Shown here: positions 36,802 to 48,081 of the stretch, one piece after another
Layout: every line of letters starts with the position of its first letter
Position numbering within the stretch: position 1 is the first letter of the stretch
Source of the DNA: Amphibalanus amphitrite
Lineage: Eukaryota > Arthropoda > Thecostraca > Balanomorpha > Balanidae
DNA length: 64,000 nucleotides
Direction: 5' to 3'
Assembly: GCF_019059575.1 (NCBI RefSeq)
Contig: NW_024881566.1
Span: 372,001-436,000, forward strand
The notes under the pieces: model-generated
Database searches by the model: none
What the model was told of the DNA's origin: nothing
What the model saw: only the letters and a program-made list of their open reading frames with translations
Translations under genes and position numbers: made by a program

Positions 36802-37308
36802 CAGACATGTGCATGGATCCGAGTGATGGATCTATGATCTCAGTGGATCTCGAGGCAAATTGCAGACTCGGATCTATGATCCCACCGAATCCGGTGTGAA
36901 AAATTTATCCTGGATCTATGATCTCACAGGATCTGACGATAAACCAAGAACATGGATCTATGATCTGAGTGGATCCCGCCATGCACAACATTTGAAACCA
37001 GGTTTTCAAGTGTTTCTATGTCAATAAGTGCCATAAAACTATGGATTATGACGTGTTATCACATAAAATCACGAAATAAGAACGTTTGTGAGTTGGAACG
37101 AGTGATCTTTTGGGATTTCTGTGTTGACCAAAAATAAATGAGGATCTATGTCCCACTGGATCTCAAGCAAAAGTACTAGACGCGGATCTATGATCCCTAC
37201 TGATCTCTCGATAAATTTAAGAACTGGATCTATGATCCCGACGGATCCGAGATCAGGATCCGTGGGATCAGATCCCAGATCCTTTTCTCGGATCCATGCA
37301 CATGTCTG
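36802..37308. mobile_element. hAT-like MITE (507 bp) with internal GGATCTATGATC repeats
   Basis: The termini CAGACATGTGCATGGATCC and GGATCCATGCACATGTCTG are perfect inverted repeats. The 8-bp duplication GGCTCTAT lies at 36794-36801 and 37309-37316. The interior holds about seven copies of GGATCTATGATC or close variants, each followed by a GGATC(T/C) half-repeat at about 12 bp. No coding frame of note. Confidence 0.92.
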
Positions 37309-37564
37309 GGCTCTATATGCTCAAATTTACTCAGTGGGAGCTTCAAGGGCTTAGATTTGCTCGGCGGGCTCCTTGCGAGGCTCATCTAGGTGTTATTTTT
37401 CGTGCTGTGGAAGCCTGGTTTTCACACAGGTGGTTGACAGAGCCTAGCTGCCACCGCACTACATAGGTCTGAAGCCAAATGACCAAAAGAATAGAACCGA
37501 AGCTTAGTGTATTGCAATGAAAATGTATTGCTTATATATTGTCAGACCCTATACTTCAATAACT

Positions 37565-38606
37565 TTAACCCTCGCCCTGGCAGGGCATTTTTCATAACAC
37601 GGCCTGGCGGGGGGGTCGATGCGACCCCCCCCCCCTCGCGATTGGCTCCTATGGCACCTAGAAACACCAAATTTGGTAGGTAGGTGAACCCCCTGGAGTT
37701 CTCGTCCCTGTGCAAATTTGGTTGCTCTAGGTCAATATTTAGGGGGGTTTTGGGGGGTATAAATGTAAAAATTTCGCTAAAAACAGGCCAAAAGTTTTTC
37801 GCTTATAACTTTTGATCTAATTAAGATAGAGCAAAAAGAAAAGCACCAGTGAACTCAGCACGTCAAGGCGCGTCGAATGATATACTTTTTAGCTTGCTTA
37901 AGTGTACTTAAAGTTTTTCTTAATTTTTAAGTAAACTTTAATTAATCAATTAAGTTCAAGTTAACCAAATTGCATCATATGGCATATCATTCGATTCGGC
38001 TGATCACCAGGAACACAATGACACCATTTTGAAGCTCTAGCGTCATTATGTGCCAAGTTATTGGCAAAAACGTCATTTGACCTCAGTTGACCTCATTTGA
38101 CCTGACCCATGGATAAGTACACCAAACAAAGAAGCACCAAGTGACCTGCTGTTAAGTACTGTGGTTTAAAAGCACAAGGGTGATAGAACGAAGCGAATAT
38201 CTCCAGTATTTTCCGAATTTAGTATTTTCCCATAGGCTTAACATTACGACGTAATGACCTCTAACTGACCTCAGGTCAGTGACCTCAAAAAACCCGAACT
38301 ATATGTTATACAACTCGGTGAACTTAGCACATCCTGAAAGTTTGAAGGAAATCAGTGCAAAACTGTGAGTTTGACAGGTGCAAAAAGAAAATTGAAATTT
38401 GACCATGACCTTGTACCGGTTTTTCTGACCTGGTGACCTGACCCAAGGTCACCCGGACCTGAAATTTTCAGGTCATATGTAAAAAGGTTGCCCCATAGGT
38501 TGTGCCAAATTTGGCGGCGCTGCGCGCCGCCGTTTTTACGCTATCTTCGAAAAACCTTAGGGGGGGAGGGTCGCATCGACCCCCCCCCTGCCAGGGCGAG
38601 GGTTAA
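37565..38606 (+). mobile_element. TTAA-type hairpin element, GTCGATGCGAC loop
   Basis: TTAA then CCCTCGCCCTGGCAGGGC; the right end CTGCCAGGGCGAGGG then TTAA. Hairpins GGGG GTCGATGCGAC CCCC on the left and GG GTCGCATCGAC CCCC on the right match as inverted loops. The inner hairpin GGCGGCGCTGCGCGCCGCC is at 38511-38529. TGACCT/AGGTCA pairs cluster at 38075-38300 and 38425-38475. No transposase. Confidence 0.88.
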
Positions 38607-39850
38607 TAGCTTCATGTTTTTCCTTGTCAAGAGAAATCCACAGACGAGCAGGGTAATGCAAACAGAACCACGGATTTACCTGAAACTCAATTCAAAACCA
38701 CATTATCATGATGGTGTGTATCTAATATAGCGAATCACATATTCTCGAGGCGATGACATGACGGAAATCAGCCCCTCACACCAAAGTTTCCAGGTTTTAC
38801 TGCTTTCACCACCCACATAATTGACTATGCTCCAGATGAGTAATCTCCCGTCTGATTCGGTTTCATGCCGTCGCTAAGCTGATCCCGAGTCTGCCGGCCC
38901 GGCAGAGTGCCACAGGCCAGATCTGACCATGTCGCCGCCGCCGCATGGCGCCGACTGCCCTGCAGTGATAATATCTCGGCATATGAGCTCTAAATATGCT
39001 GGCGATGCGACACATACAATGCATTTAATGTTTATATTCATAGAGGTTTAGACCGCGCTCTGTAGGCGTATCGCTGGATCCCGTCCGTCATGGAGCAGGC
39101 AGGGCACCTTGATCCCTCTAGACCACGGTCGCGGGGAGTTATCAGCTGAAGTTCAAAACTCAACGGCATGCTCAAGCTCTGGGCATGATTGCCCAGAACA
39201 TCGACGAAAGGGAATGTGCCACCGATATATACCAGGGTTGATATTGATAAACAAATTTATTATAATTGGAAAACAATGGGAACGTTTTTGCCTAATCATT
39301 GCTAAGGGCACTTACTTCCATTATTTTATAGTCAATCCTAGTAGATAGATATATAAAGCATAGGCCACCGATTCACTTCACTCCTAAAGTAAAATATAAA
39401 GTACCTCATATCGACAATTGTCGGTGCTCCCATCTTTATGTATACTCGTATATAAATCAGAAGCGATCTTTTGGAAAGCAAATGGGTATTAAGTAGGCAT
39501 TGCAATTATGCCGATTTTAATCTTGCATTAGCTAACACTAGGGGAAGCGCAATTCTTCAGGATTTTTTTTTACAGTAACTCCAAGAGTTACGTCACGAAG
39601 CTGGTCAGCACTCAAAACATTAAACCAAGACAAGAACAAATAAAGTTGCTACAGACAATGTGAATTTCATGCAGAAAAAGGCACATCAAGTTCTTAGCCG
39701 GCGCACCATAAGTTCTTGAATGATCACGGATAAGCGACAAAGACGGAAATCACTCCCTTTCAGTCAATGCCAGGCGGGTCAGCCATCACTTCCAGCGTCA
39801 TCTGAACAGTCCGTTTAAGTACAAGCCACGCTTCTTAGCCGTTGAATATC
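38607..39850. other. Unassigned non-coding DNA
   Basis: Nothing recognised. Confidence 0.4.
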
Positions 39851-40690
39851 GTAAGCCCCTTCTGAATGCGACCTGACCCTGGAGCTATCCTTGGTCCATC
39901 CCAGTTGGCCCTCTAACGCCAGTCTTCTAGTCTCTGGTGCTGAGAATGTCCTAGTATTTGCCTGTCCCGCCCCAGTCGATCCTCGCTGTCTCCCACAGCT
40001 TCTTTGGGTGTCCACCCCGGTTGGTCCTTCGTATCCCTCAGCAGACACTGAGACTCGTCAAAAGCCTGTCCCGCCTCACTCGGCCCCTGGTGTTGGTCAT
40101 GTCCTGTCCCACCCAAGTGGCCCTCTGGTGCTGATGATGTCCCTGTCCCAGTGTCTCTCCCACCCCTGTCGGTTTCTTAGTTTCCCTTAGCAGCCCTGTT
40201 CCTGGTGATGTCTCTGTTCTACCCCAGTCTGTCCCTGGTGTTGGTGGTGTCCCTGTCCTACATATCCCAGTGGGCCCTCTTTGTCTCCATCAATCATCAG
40301 CTAGTGCTGGCGATGTCAGTGTCTCACCCCGGTCGGCCCTCTCTGCCGCCCTCAGCCTTTCTGACCGGCCTCCCTCATGGTGAGGCCAGCCTCCCTGCCT
40401 CCGGCCCTCTCAGTCTTTCCAACCGTCTCCCACCCCCAGTTGACCCTCTGAGTCTCCCATCCTCTCTGACCAGCAGCCCCGGTCGGCCCTTTCTGCCTCC
40501 GGCCCTCCCCACCCCCTCTGACCGGCCATCCCGGTCGGCCCTCTAAGTCTCCCTCAGCCCCTCTGACCGACCACCCCGGTCGGCCCTCTCTGCCGCCCTC
40601 AGCCCCTCTTTAACACCCCAGTCGACCCTCTCTGCCTCCGGCCCTCCCCATCCATCTGACCGGCCACCCCAGTCGGCCCTCTGAGTCTCC
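39851..40690. repeat. Degenerate satellite flank, CCCCGGTCGGCCCTC type
   Basis: An irregular C/T-rich array sharing 'ccc(a/c)gtcg(g/a)ccctc', 'tgtctc' and 'ctctgaccgg' motifs. It sharpens rightward into the ordered array that begins at about 40690. Confidence 0.85.
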
Positions 40691-41510
40691 CTCAGCCCTC
40701 TGTAAATACAGCCACCCCAGTCGACCCTCTCTGCCTCCGGCCCTCCCCATCCCCTCTGACCGGCCATCCCGGTCGGCGCCCTCAGCCCCTCTGTAAATAC
40801 AGCCACCCCAGTCGACCCTCTCTACCTCCGGCCACCCCGGTCGGCCCTCTGAGTCTCCCTCAGCCCCTCTGTAAATACAGCCACCCCAGTCGACCCTCTC
40901 TGCCTCCGGCCCTCCCCCTCCCCTCTGACCGGCCATCCCGGTCGGCGCCCTCAGCCCCTCTGTAAATACAGCCACCCCAGTCGACCCTCTCTACCTCCGG
41001 CCACCCCGGTCGGCCCTCTGAGTCTCCCTCAGCCCCTCTGTAAATACAGCCACCCCAGTCGACCCTCTCTGCCTCCGGCCCTCCCCATCCCCTCTGACCG
41101 GCCACCTCGGTCGGAACTCTGAGTCTCCCTCAGCCCCTCTGTAAATACAGCCACCCCAGTCGACCCTCTCTGCCTCCGGCCACCCCGGTCGGCCCTCTGA
41201 GTCTCCCTCAGCCCCTCTGTAAATACAGCCACCCCAGTCGACCCTCTCTGCCTCCGGCCCTCCCCCTCCCCTCTGACCGGCCATCCCGGTCGGCGCCCTC
41301 AGCCCCTCTGTAAATACAGCCACCCCAGTCGACCCTCTCTACCTCCGGCCACCCCGGTCGGCCCTCTCTGCCGCCCTCAGCCCCTCTGTAAACACAGCCA
41401 CCCCAGTCGACCCTCTGACCCCTCTGTAAATACAGCCACCCCAGTCGACCCTCTCTGCCTCCGGCCCTCCCCCTCCCCTCTGACCGGCCACCCCGGCCGG
41501 TGCCCCGGTC
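40691..41510. repeat. Ordered satellite with 169-bp higher-order period
   Basis: The anchor TGTAAATACAGCCACCCC starts at 40701, 40792, 40870, 40961, 41039, 41140, 41218, 41309, 41387 (as TGTAAACACAG) and 41425. The gaps are 91, 78, 91, 78, 101, 78, 91, 78 and 38 bp, so two monomer types alternate to give a 169-bp dimer. The long type carries an extra CTCCCC(A/C)TCCCCTCTGACCGG segment. Repeated minus-strand peptides (AVFTEGL, QRADRGG) are translations of the array. Confidence 0.93.
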
Positions 41511-43410
41511 CGGCCACTGACCAGTAGCCACCCCTGCGGACGATGGACGGTAGCCGGCAGCCTTATCGGCCGGCACCGCCCTCAGATGGGGCCGTGACGA
41601 CATCCGACCGTGACACAGGCCGGCCGGGGCGACACCCGGCCCCGCCGAGCCGGGTGGCCGGTATATGGACGACCCTATTCCACAACGGCGCCGATTTACT
41701 GAAATAGGAGGCGATATGTAAACAAAATTCTGTCAGAGAGACAGTGTAACAATAAGGAAGTGTGACCTAATCTGCAAATATCAAGTCTATCTTCCTCTGT
41801 TATTTTAGTCAACTAAGTAACTAATTGTTTCACGAGCGCTCGACAACAGGTACTTTTGTTGTATTTTAGTGGGAAAGACATGTGTTTGTTATTGTTTGGT
41901 TCGATCTGGTGTCGTCGCTCTGTCCTGTATCACCTCCCGGTGTCTCTAGATTGGCGGCCGTCCAGCCAGGTCGGGATTCCCTGTCGGCGCTGGTCGGCGG
42001 ACCCTCTGCCGACCACCCACCGTCCGGCACACGGTGCCGCTGAGCCGTCCCGTAACGTTCGCGTAACTCGCCGCCGCCGCCGCGCCGCCGGATCTGCACA
42101 GATGGTAAAAAAGGATTTGGCTCGTGCTCGTCGATGGGTGGAAAAAAGACTGGCGGCGGTGGTGGGCAGTCAGATCCGGGGTCCATCGGTGACCCGGAGC
42201 AGGAGGACATCCCGACCGCCGGCCCCAGGCGGGTCACTGAACGGAGCCTAGGGCCTTGACGGAGCCCATCCGGCGCCGGGCGCGGCGGCCCCTTTCAGAG
42301 GTGTCCCGACTCGTAATGATACGGCATCTTCAATGTGTGATATTTTTATACTTGTTTGGAGAAACTGGTGTATAACATGTTGACAAACGCGACGGAAAAT
42401 TAACCGTAAAATGTGTTTGCAATGGTCAATTTATTTCTCTATGCTTTACATGAAAGGCTTCAGAGGTTCATGCTTCTCGAGCCTTGAATCAGTGTTGTTT
42501 CACCACGACTTAAAACCAAACCAGCAATTTTTGTAGGCCCCTGGTGCACTTCGATGGGCAATATTGCGATGGATTGAAATTAGGGACTGAAAAGGAACGT
42601 GAGATAAATGTGACTGACACGACAATATTCGTTGACCTGGTAAATAAAATCAACGTTTTACTAACAAAAGTTACCAATCACTCAGGCTTACAAATAAAAA
42701 TTGTTATACTTATACGTATCCTAAAAACCTAAAAACACAAACAAATGTTTGCCACAACTGCCAATGAGAAAATACTAATGCCTAATTGATGGCATCCATT
42801 CAGATGATAACAAACACTATCATACCTGTGAATAACACACTAAATTCACATTTGGAAACAAAAAGACGAAGGAAAAGGACATGAGTTTTTTTGCGGTTAA
42901 TTCATTTCTACAACCGAAATGCTTACGTTTGAAAACAAAAACATTTGGTGCTTGTCTTATGACCACCCACAACGAACATGGTCGACTAAGGTAATGACGT
43001 AATTGAGAGACACAACGACAAGGTGAGTGTCGGCAAATGTTCAGTGTACGTACAGCTGTCAAGGCTTGTGCAACAATCTGCAACAAGCGCTGTCTCGTGT
43101 CTCACAGCATTCATTTAACAATGTCCATGACAAATGGACAATAAAGACTCTTGCGACAGAAAGCTATGCTTTATTTTTTTCCTTCAGCTAACAAGTCTCC
43201 AAATCAAGCATTGGAACCAGGGAACTCCGGACAGGGATATGGGATCAAATGCGATTTTTTTTTATCGCTCAGGCGCAATGTTGGGTAAGTCCCCTGCCAT
43301 TAAATTGACTTCATATTCATTGTTTTTGGAACAACCATGTGGCAAGACAAGAATAGTCATTCAATGCAATTACCAATGATGCTGAACATTGCTTGCTAGA
43401 AAGAAACAAT
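41511..43410. other. Unassigned DNA, CpG-rich to about 42300
   Basis: The first 800 bp are rich in CCGG and CGG. Overlapping 120- to 130-codon frames on both strands at 41856-42251 show no family signature, so I call no gene. The rest is AT-rich. Confidence 0.4.
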
Positions 43411-43466
43411 GCTCTCTATATCCTTGATTGAATGGTGTGAAACGTTTTTTTGAGCATGATTATGAT

Positions 43467-43673
43467 TATAATGGAAATCAGATGGATTAGTAACCTTTTG
43501 CTCATAACTAATGTAAGCCAAAAACAAATCCAAAATACATTTTCGGTGCTGGACCTTCTTCAGTGGAATGATTCCACTGAAGAAGGTCCAGCACCGAAAA
43601 TATATTTTGGATTTGTTTTTGGCTTACATTAGTTATGAGCAAAAGGTTACTAATCCATCTGATTTTCATTATA
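43467..43673. repeat. 207-bp palindrome
   Basis: Two 103-bp arms centre on base 43570 in CAGTGGAATGATTCCACTG, with only a few arm mismatches. The same 50-residue frame (ending in GFVFGLH) is read on both strands. The 12-mer CTCTCTATATCC occurs at 43412-43423 and immediately after the palindrome at 43674-43685. It could mark an insertion or a local rearrangement. Confidence 0.93.
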
Positions 43674-43685
43674 CTCTCTATATCC

Positions 43686-44379
43686 CATAAATTTCCAGGA
43701 CCATTTTCAAATCCGGCTAGCTCACGCACTCGTTATCACATTATCTGTGGGACATTTGACTTACCTAAAACAGTATAAACCGACCATTTCAGATACACTT
43801 TTAAAGCCTAACTCATCACAAACCCTGAACTTCTGCTGCCAGTTTTGCAATGAAAATTTGACAACTCAGGCTGTGCTTGAAAGTTCGATTCTGATCTTGC
43901 ATGAAGTCAGATGTTATCAATTTGTCATGCTCTGACTTCGGAAAACATGAGCGAACACAGCATCCACAACCAGTGTAAGCTTAAAGATGAGCATACTTTG
44001 TAGACTGTTTTCAAATAATCAAATTATCATTTTTAGTATCTTTTCAGCCTAAAGCTGCTCATATATAAGCATCTAGATGTGTTACCAAATTTTGCTAAAA
44101 TAATAAGAAGTCTTTCTTTCCCAGTGTTCTTCTTACCTAAGAAACAATCAACAAATAACATGGCTACGTCTATACTTTACATCGAACTATAACGCAACTA
44201 CCTGGGATTTACGAACTACATAGGCGTAAGCGATATGTTGGATCATGTATTTATATAATGAAATAGCCGGGTGCGATATCCCGTGATGTGCTCTCTGGCC
44301 CCAAACCGTTACGGCTCTGCGGCCACGCTCGTTAACTGCACACCGCGACAAGCACATCGTGAATAAGCATTACGGGCCG
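43686..44379. other. Unassigned non-coding DNA
   Basis: AT-rich upstream flank of a GC-rich promoter-like island; a TATATAA motif lies near 44249-44257. No exon recognised. Confidence 0.4.
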
Positions 44380-44613
44380 CCGGTCAGTGGAGAACCCCTC
44401 CATTTTCCACGGGCGCCGGCGCCGCGCCTGCCGGCGCCGGGCCGGGCCGGGCCGGGGCGGGGCGACCGCCGGCCAGCGGCCTGCAGTCGACCCGCCGTCG
44501 TCGATGCAGTGTGCCGCCAGTCGCGGTCAGTGGAGTGCGCCCAGCCGCGCGCCGCTCTAGAGTCAGCAGCCAGAGGTGTGAGTTCCTCCGACACTCCATC
44601 ACAGGACTCTCGC
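44380..44613 (+). promoter_or_regulatory. Promoter-like CpG island ending in a splice-donor consensus
   Basis: An abrupt GC-rich block (GCCGGGCCGGGCCGGG, CGCCGCGCC) within AT-rich DNA. Initiator-like GGTCAGTGGAG occurs at 44381 and again at about 44524, and the block ends CTCTCGCC|GTGAGTAGC (donor at 44614). This would fit a TSS plus a non-coding first exon on the plus strand. No downstream exon was recognised, and the 87- to 120-codon frames here are compositional. Confidence 0.28.
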
Positions 44614-44639
44614 CGTGAGTAGCAGCGGCAGCCAGCAGA

Positions 44640-45025
44640 CACCGCCGTGATCCGTGACCTATGACCCGTGACCTGAGAGTCGTGACCAATGACCCGAGAG
44701 CCGTGACCCGTGACCTATGACCCGTGACCTGAGAGCCGTGACTCATGAGCTATGACCCGTGACCTGAGAGCCGTCACCCATGACCCGTGACCCGTGACCC
44801 TTGAACCATGACCTGCCACATGTGACCTGTGACATATGACCTGTGATCCATGACCCATAACCCGTGATCCATGGCCGTGACCCATGTCCTCTGACCCATG
44901 ATCCATAGCTCATGATCCATGGCTCATGATTCATAACCCTGCCATTCCTTATTGATGATTTCTTACCCATGATCCATGATCCATGATCCGTGACCCATGA
45001 CCTGTGACCATGACCCATGACTTGT
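44640..45025. repeat. 10-bp minisatellite, GTGACCCATG type
   Basis: About 35 degenerate decamers (GTGACCCGTG, GTGACCTGAG, ATGACCCGTG, ATGATCCATG). It starts just after the promoter-like island. Minus-strand frames of HGSRVTGHGS type are repeat artefacts. Confidence 0.93.
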
Positions 45026-46379
45026 TCTAAGATGGATCACTGATGACTTTGAAGTTGTCGTGATGGCGCAGTCCTGAATTTATGCGAAAAAGATAAAACA
45101 CGTAAAGGAAACCGACAACAGAGAGCGATTGTCACTGTCGCAACGGAAAACGATAATGCTAGTAATGCTATCGTTTTGAGCATAACATCTTTTCAGCAAC
45201 TCTTCTCCATCAATTCTATGTTTCATCCTTCCTTTGCCGCCTTTTTCATCACAAATGTTCATTCTGGAATATATAATATCTTGTACTCGTTCACAAAAAG
45301 TCATGGAGCTGAACTTTGTCAAGTTTTCTACTTTTCATTATTATTTTTGACAAAGAATAGCTAAGGGTGTTGGCTGTTTTTTCTTTTGCAAGTAGTATCG
45401 TCTACAAAATAATGAATCGAAACGTGATCAATAGTTTTTTAGTTGACACATATTTCGATTATGAATAAATACGAGTGATGAAGTCTGTCTGTTGCAAGAA
45501 ATCCCAACTCTCCATTTATCCAAAATTATTATTCTCCGGAATTATTATGCTCCCTACATGTATCCAATGTAACAAGAGACATGTTACCCACTCCAAAATT
45601 TCAACATAGGCATGGCTATAGACTATATCAATTCATGGCCTAAACTAATAATTTCTATTGTTTTTTGCAAATAAACCAAACTATGGAAGTAACAGTGGAA
45701 CTGTCTTTTCATCAGCTATTTTCACGACGGCTATCTGGTAAACATTTGGTTCACATTTGGTGCAGATTTGGTCAAATTAGATTCGCTGTGTTTCTTGGTA
45801 GTTAGTTATCAGCTAGGGTTGCACAAGCGGGTTAAACGAGTACACCTGATTTTTCCAATTATCAGACATATAATTTTCTATTAAAACACTGAAGTAAATC
45901 CATGATATGAATATATTTGTTGTAAAATATATTTGCTGCAGGTTTGGCCAAATTTGGTGCATTCGCCAGATACTTCCTCGTTAAAAAGTGAAAACGTATT
46001 TATATCGCATGTACTTACTACCGCATGTACTTAGCAGTCTGGTCCATCACATGAAATACTCTTTGAATGCAGGAATAGCTGTTTTCCATACTAGTCCTTT
46101 TTTGTTAGTCTACGTGAAATGTTGATGTCATTTGCCATATATTATCCAACTACTCCTTTAATGGTCATTTTTGGTATTCTTTTAACATCATTTATCGACG
46201 TAGTTATCTGCAGTGCAGGGTGTTGTTTGTAACCCTAAGCAGAGATTCTCTAGTAATATGTCATGAGCTGTGTTCCATAATGGATCCCTGGACCCTGCCA
46301 ATTCAGGGGTCCAAAAGTGTCCTTCTATGGCGTGAAATATAATCACGGGGAAACGAAACACCCTATCCCGAAGATCCTT
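45026..46379. other. Unassigned non-coding DNA
   Basis: AT-rich. A loosely repeated 'tttggt.cagatttgg(t/c)caaatt' motif appears near 45750 and 45935. Nothing else seen. Confidence 0.4.
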
Positions 46380-46498
46380 GAAAGTAAACCACTGATTTAC
46401 AGCATTTCAGCACCAGCAAAGCTAACTATGCGCATTACGCGAGTTATTGGCAAAAAAGCAAGAACGGCCCCATCCGACCCTATAAGTGCGAGGGTTAA
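46380..46498 (+). mobile_element. Right-end relic of a TTAA-type element
   Basis: 'gcgagttattggcaaaaa' followed by GTGCGAGGG and TTAA at 46495-46498 matches the right end style of the elements ending at 38606 and 51957. The rest is lost. Confidence 0.5.
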
Positions 46499-46598
46499 AT
46501 CGCGCCAGGCCAAGGCATATCATTCGTTGCACAATGCACATGCACGCCTAGTTATTTGCATATCAGTCGACTCGGCTGATCAAGAGTAACATAGCGAC

Positions 46599-47158
46599 TA
46601 GAGATGTCAATCGGATACCAACTTTTTGGTATACCGATACCCAGGGGCGGATCCAGAAAATCTCCAAGGGAGGGGCCATTAGAAACCAGGAGGCCCCCAT
46701 AATCCCACCTGTTGGAGGCCCCATCTTCCCACTTGTTGGCCCCCCCCAAAAAAAACTGCGTCTATTGAGCTTATCTAGCTGTTCAGGCAACATCTCAACA
46801 TGAATAGCCACTTTATTTTCAGGAGGCCCCCTTTTCAGCTTTTTAACTTTTTATTTTATTTTTGAAAAAAAAATCGGCCAAGGGGGGGGGGCCATGGCCC
46901 CCATGCCCCCCCCCCCTTGTATCCGCGCCTGCCGATACCAAACCGATACCAACTCGGTATTTGGTATTTCAATCCTAATGTGTTTGATATTTTGTTGGTA
47001 TCATGAACCATCGCTAATGTTTAAGAGGCTAAGAAATCGGTAAAAGGTTGGTATTTTCCTCATGTTCCCAAGTTGGTTTGGTTTCGGTATTTCTCCACGG
47101 TTTTGGTTGGTATTTGGTTTGGTATCGGTATTCCGATTTTCCGTAATTGACATCGCTA
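46599..47158. mobile_element. hAT-like element (560 bp) rich in GGTATCGGTAT
   Basis: The left terminus TAGAGATGTCAATCGG and right terminus reading TAATTGACATCGCTA are imperfect inverted repeats. The 8-bp duplication ATAGCGAC lies at 46591-46598 and 47159-47166. Both internal flanks are dense in ATACCGATACC / GGTATCGGTAT repeats. It is itself interrupted by a 290-bp hAT-like element. Confidence 0.9.
46642..46931. mobile_element. hAT-like MITE (290 bp), innermost of three
   Basis: It starts CAGGGGCGGATCCAGA and ends TATCCGCGCCTG. The 8-bp duplication CCGATACC is at 46634-46641 and 46932-46939. The right end holds a G-run / GGCCATGGCC / C-run hairpin like the other CAGKGGCGGATCC-type elements of the window. 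Confidence 0.92.
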
Positions 47159-47720
47159 ATAGCGACACTATTTGTGAAATTCTAGCTTTACTGTGTATTA
47201 ACTAATAAACAAGCACGTATAGTTTAACCCCATGCGACCGCGCTGACCCGGCCCTTGCGTTCTTACACCAAACAAACACAAATTTAGTCACTGACCAGCA
47301 GAAACTGAAGCATCGCAATTCGCAAAACAAAACGCTTACATAGAGCAATCTCCAATATCTTCAAAATTGGAACTATTTGAGAAAACCCTCATTTTCTGCG
47401 CTACGGAAACATGATCTCTGGATGTCCTCACACAAAAAAAAAAACGGGTCAAGGAACACAATCGGTGAGCTAAGCACACCCTGTATGTTTGAATGATTTC
47501 GATACAAAACTGTGGACTTAATTGCAAAGTAAAGTGTGATTTCTGTCTGTACTTTTTTGACGACTTACCGGTTTTCGTGACCTGGTGACCCGACCTGAGG
47601 CCATTGGAAATTGAAATTTTCAGGACATGTTTACGAATGTGATTTACGAATGTGGTTGCGCTAAACGCCACTGTTTTCACGCTATCTGCAAAAGGCTTGG
47701 CTATTCCGATGTCGCTTAAT

Positions 47721-48081
47721 TGTATGCGCTGTAACGTTTCTTAAGGAATGGTGTATTATCATTAAAAATATTCAAATCGGCCTTTAGAAATTAATCGAAA
47801 AGTTCAAAAAGTGGATTTTTTTTTCTATTCATTTCTCTAATAACTATTATTAGCATTAGGAAAATTTTCACATTTTATTGCCGCTAAATTTTTACATTTT
47901 ACCCTGGCTGCCTGAACTCGTGACCCGATGACCTGACCTGAAGTAACTGGGAGATGCAATTTTCAGGAAACGACATTTTCAGATTTGAGATAGCTCTGAA
48001 AGAGTTGCCTATGGCACAATTCCTAATTCGAAGGATTAATTCGAATTAAGTTATCAATTAACTTCTTAATTCGAAGGATTC
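47721..48081. other. Unassigned DNA with a possible TTAA-element scrap
   Basis: 'cgtgacccgatgacctgacctgaagtaactgggag...aattttcagga' at about 47918-47970 repeats a family block. The 14-mer TAATTCGAAGGATT appears twice (48024-48037 and 48067-48080) beside the next element. Confidence 0.5.

Larger units (their letters stand above)
46519..47720 (+). mobile_element. Decayed TTAA-type element (relative of 37565-38606) split by a hAT-like element
   Basis: Left piece 46519-46598: 'catatcattcg...tcggctgatca' matches about 37985-38010. Right piece 47167-47720: 'acactatttgtgaaattctagc', then 'tcggtgagctaagcacaccctg', 'gacctggtgacccgacctgagg' and 'gaaattttcaggacatg' match 38020-38560 in order. The two pieces rejoin cleanly across the insertion's 8-bp duplication. 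The termini are lost. Confidence 0.78.
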
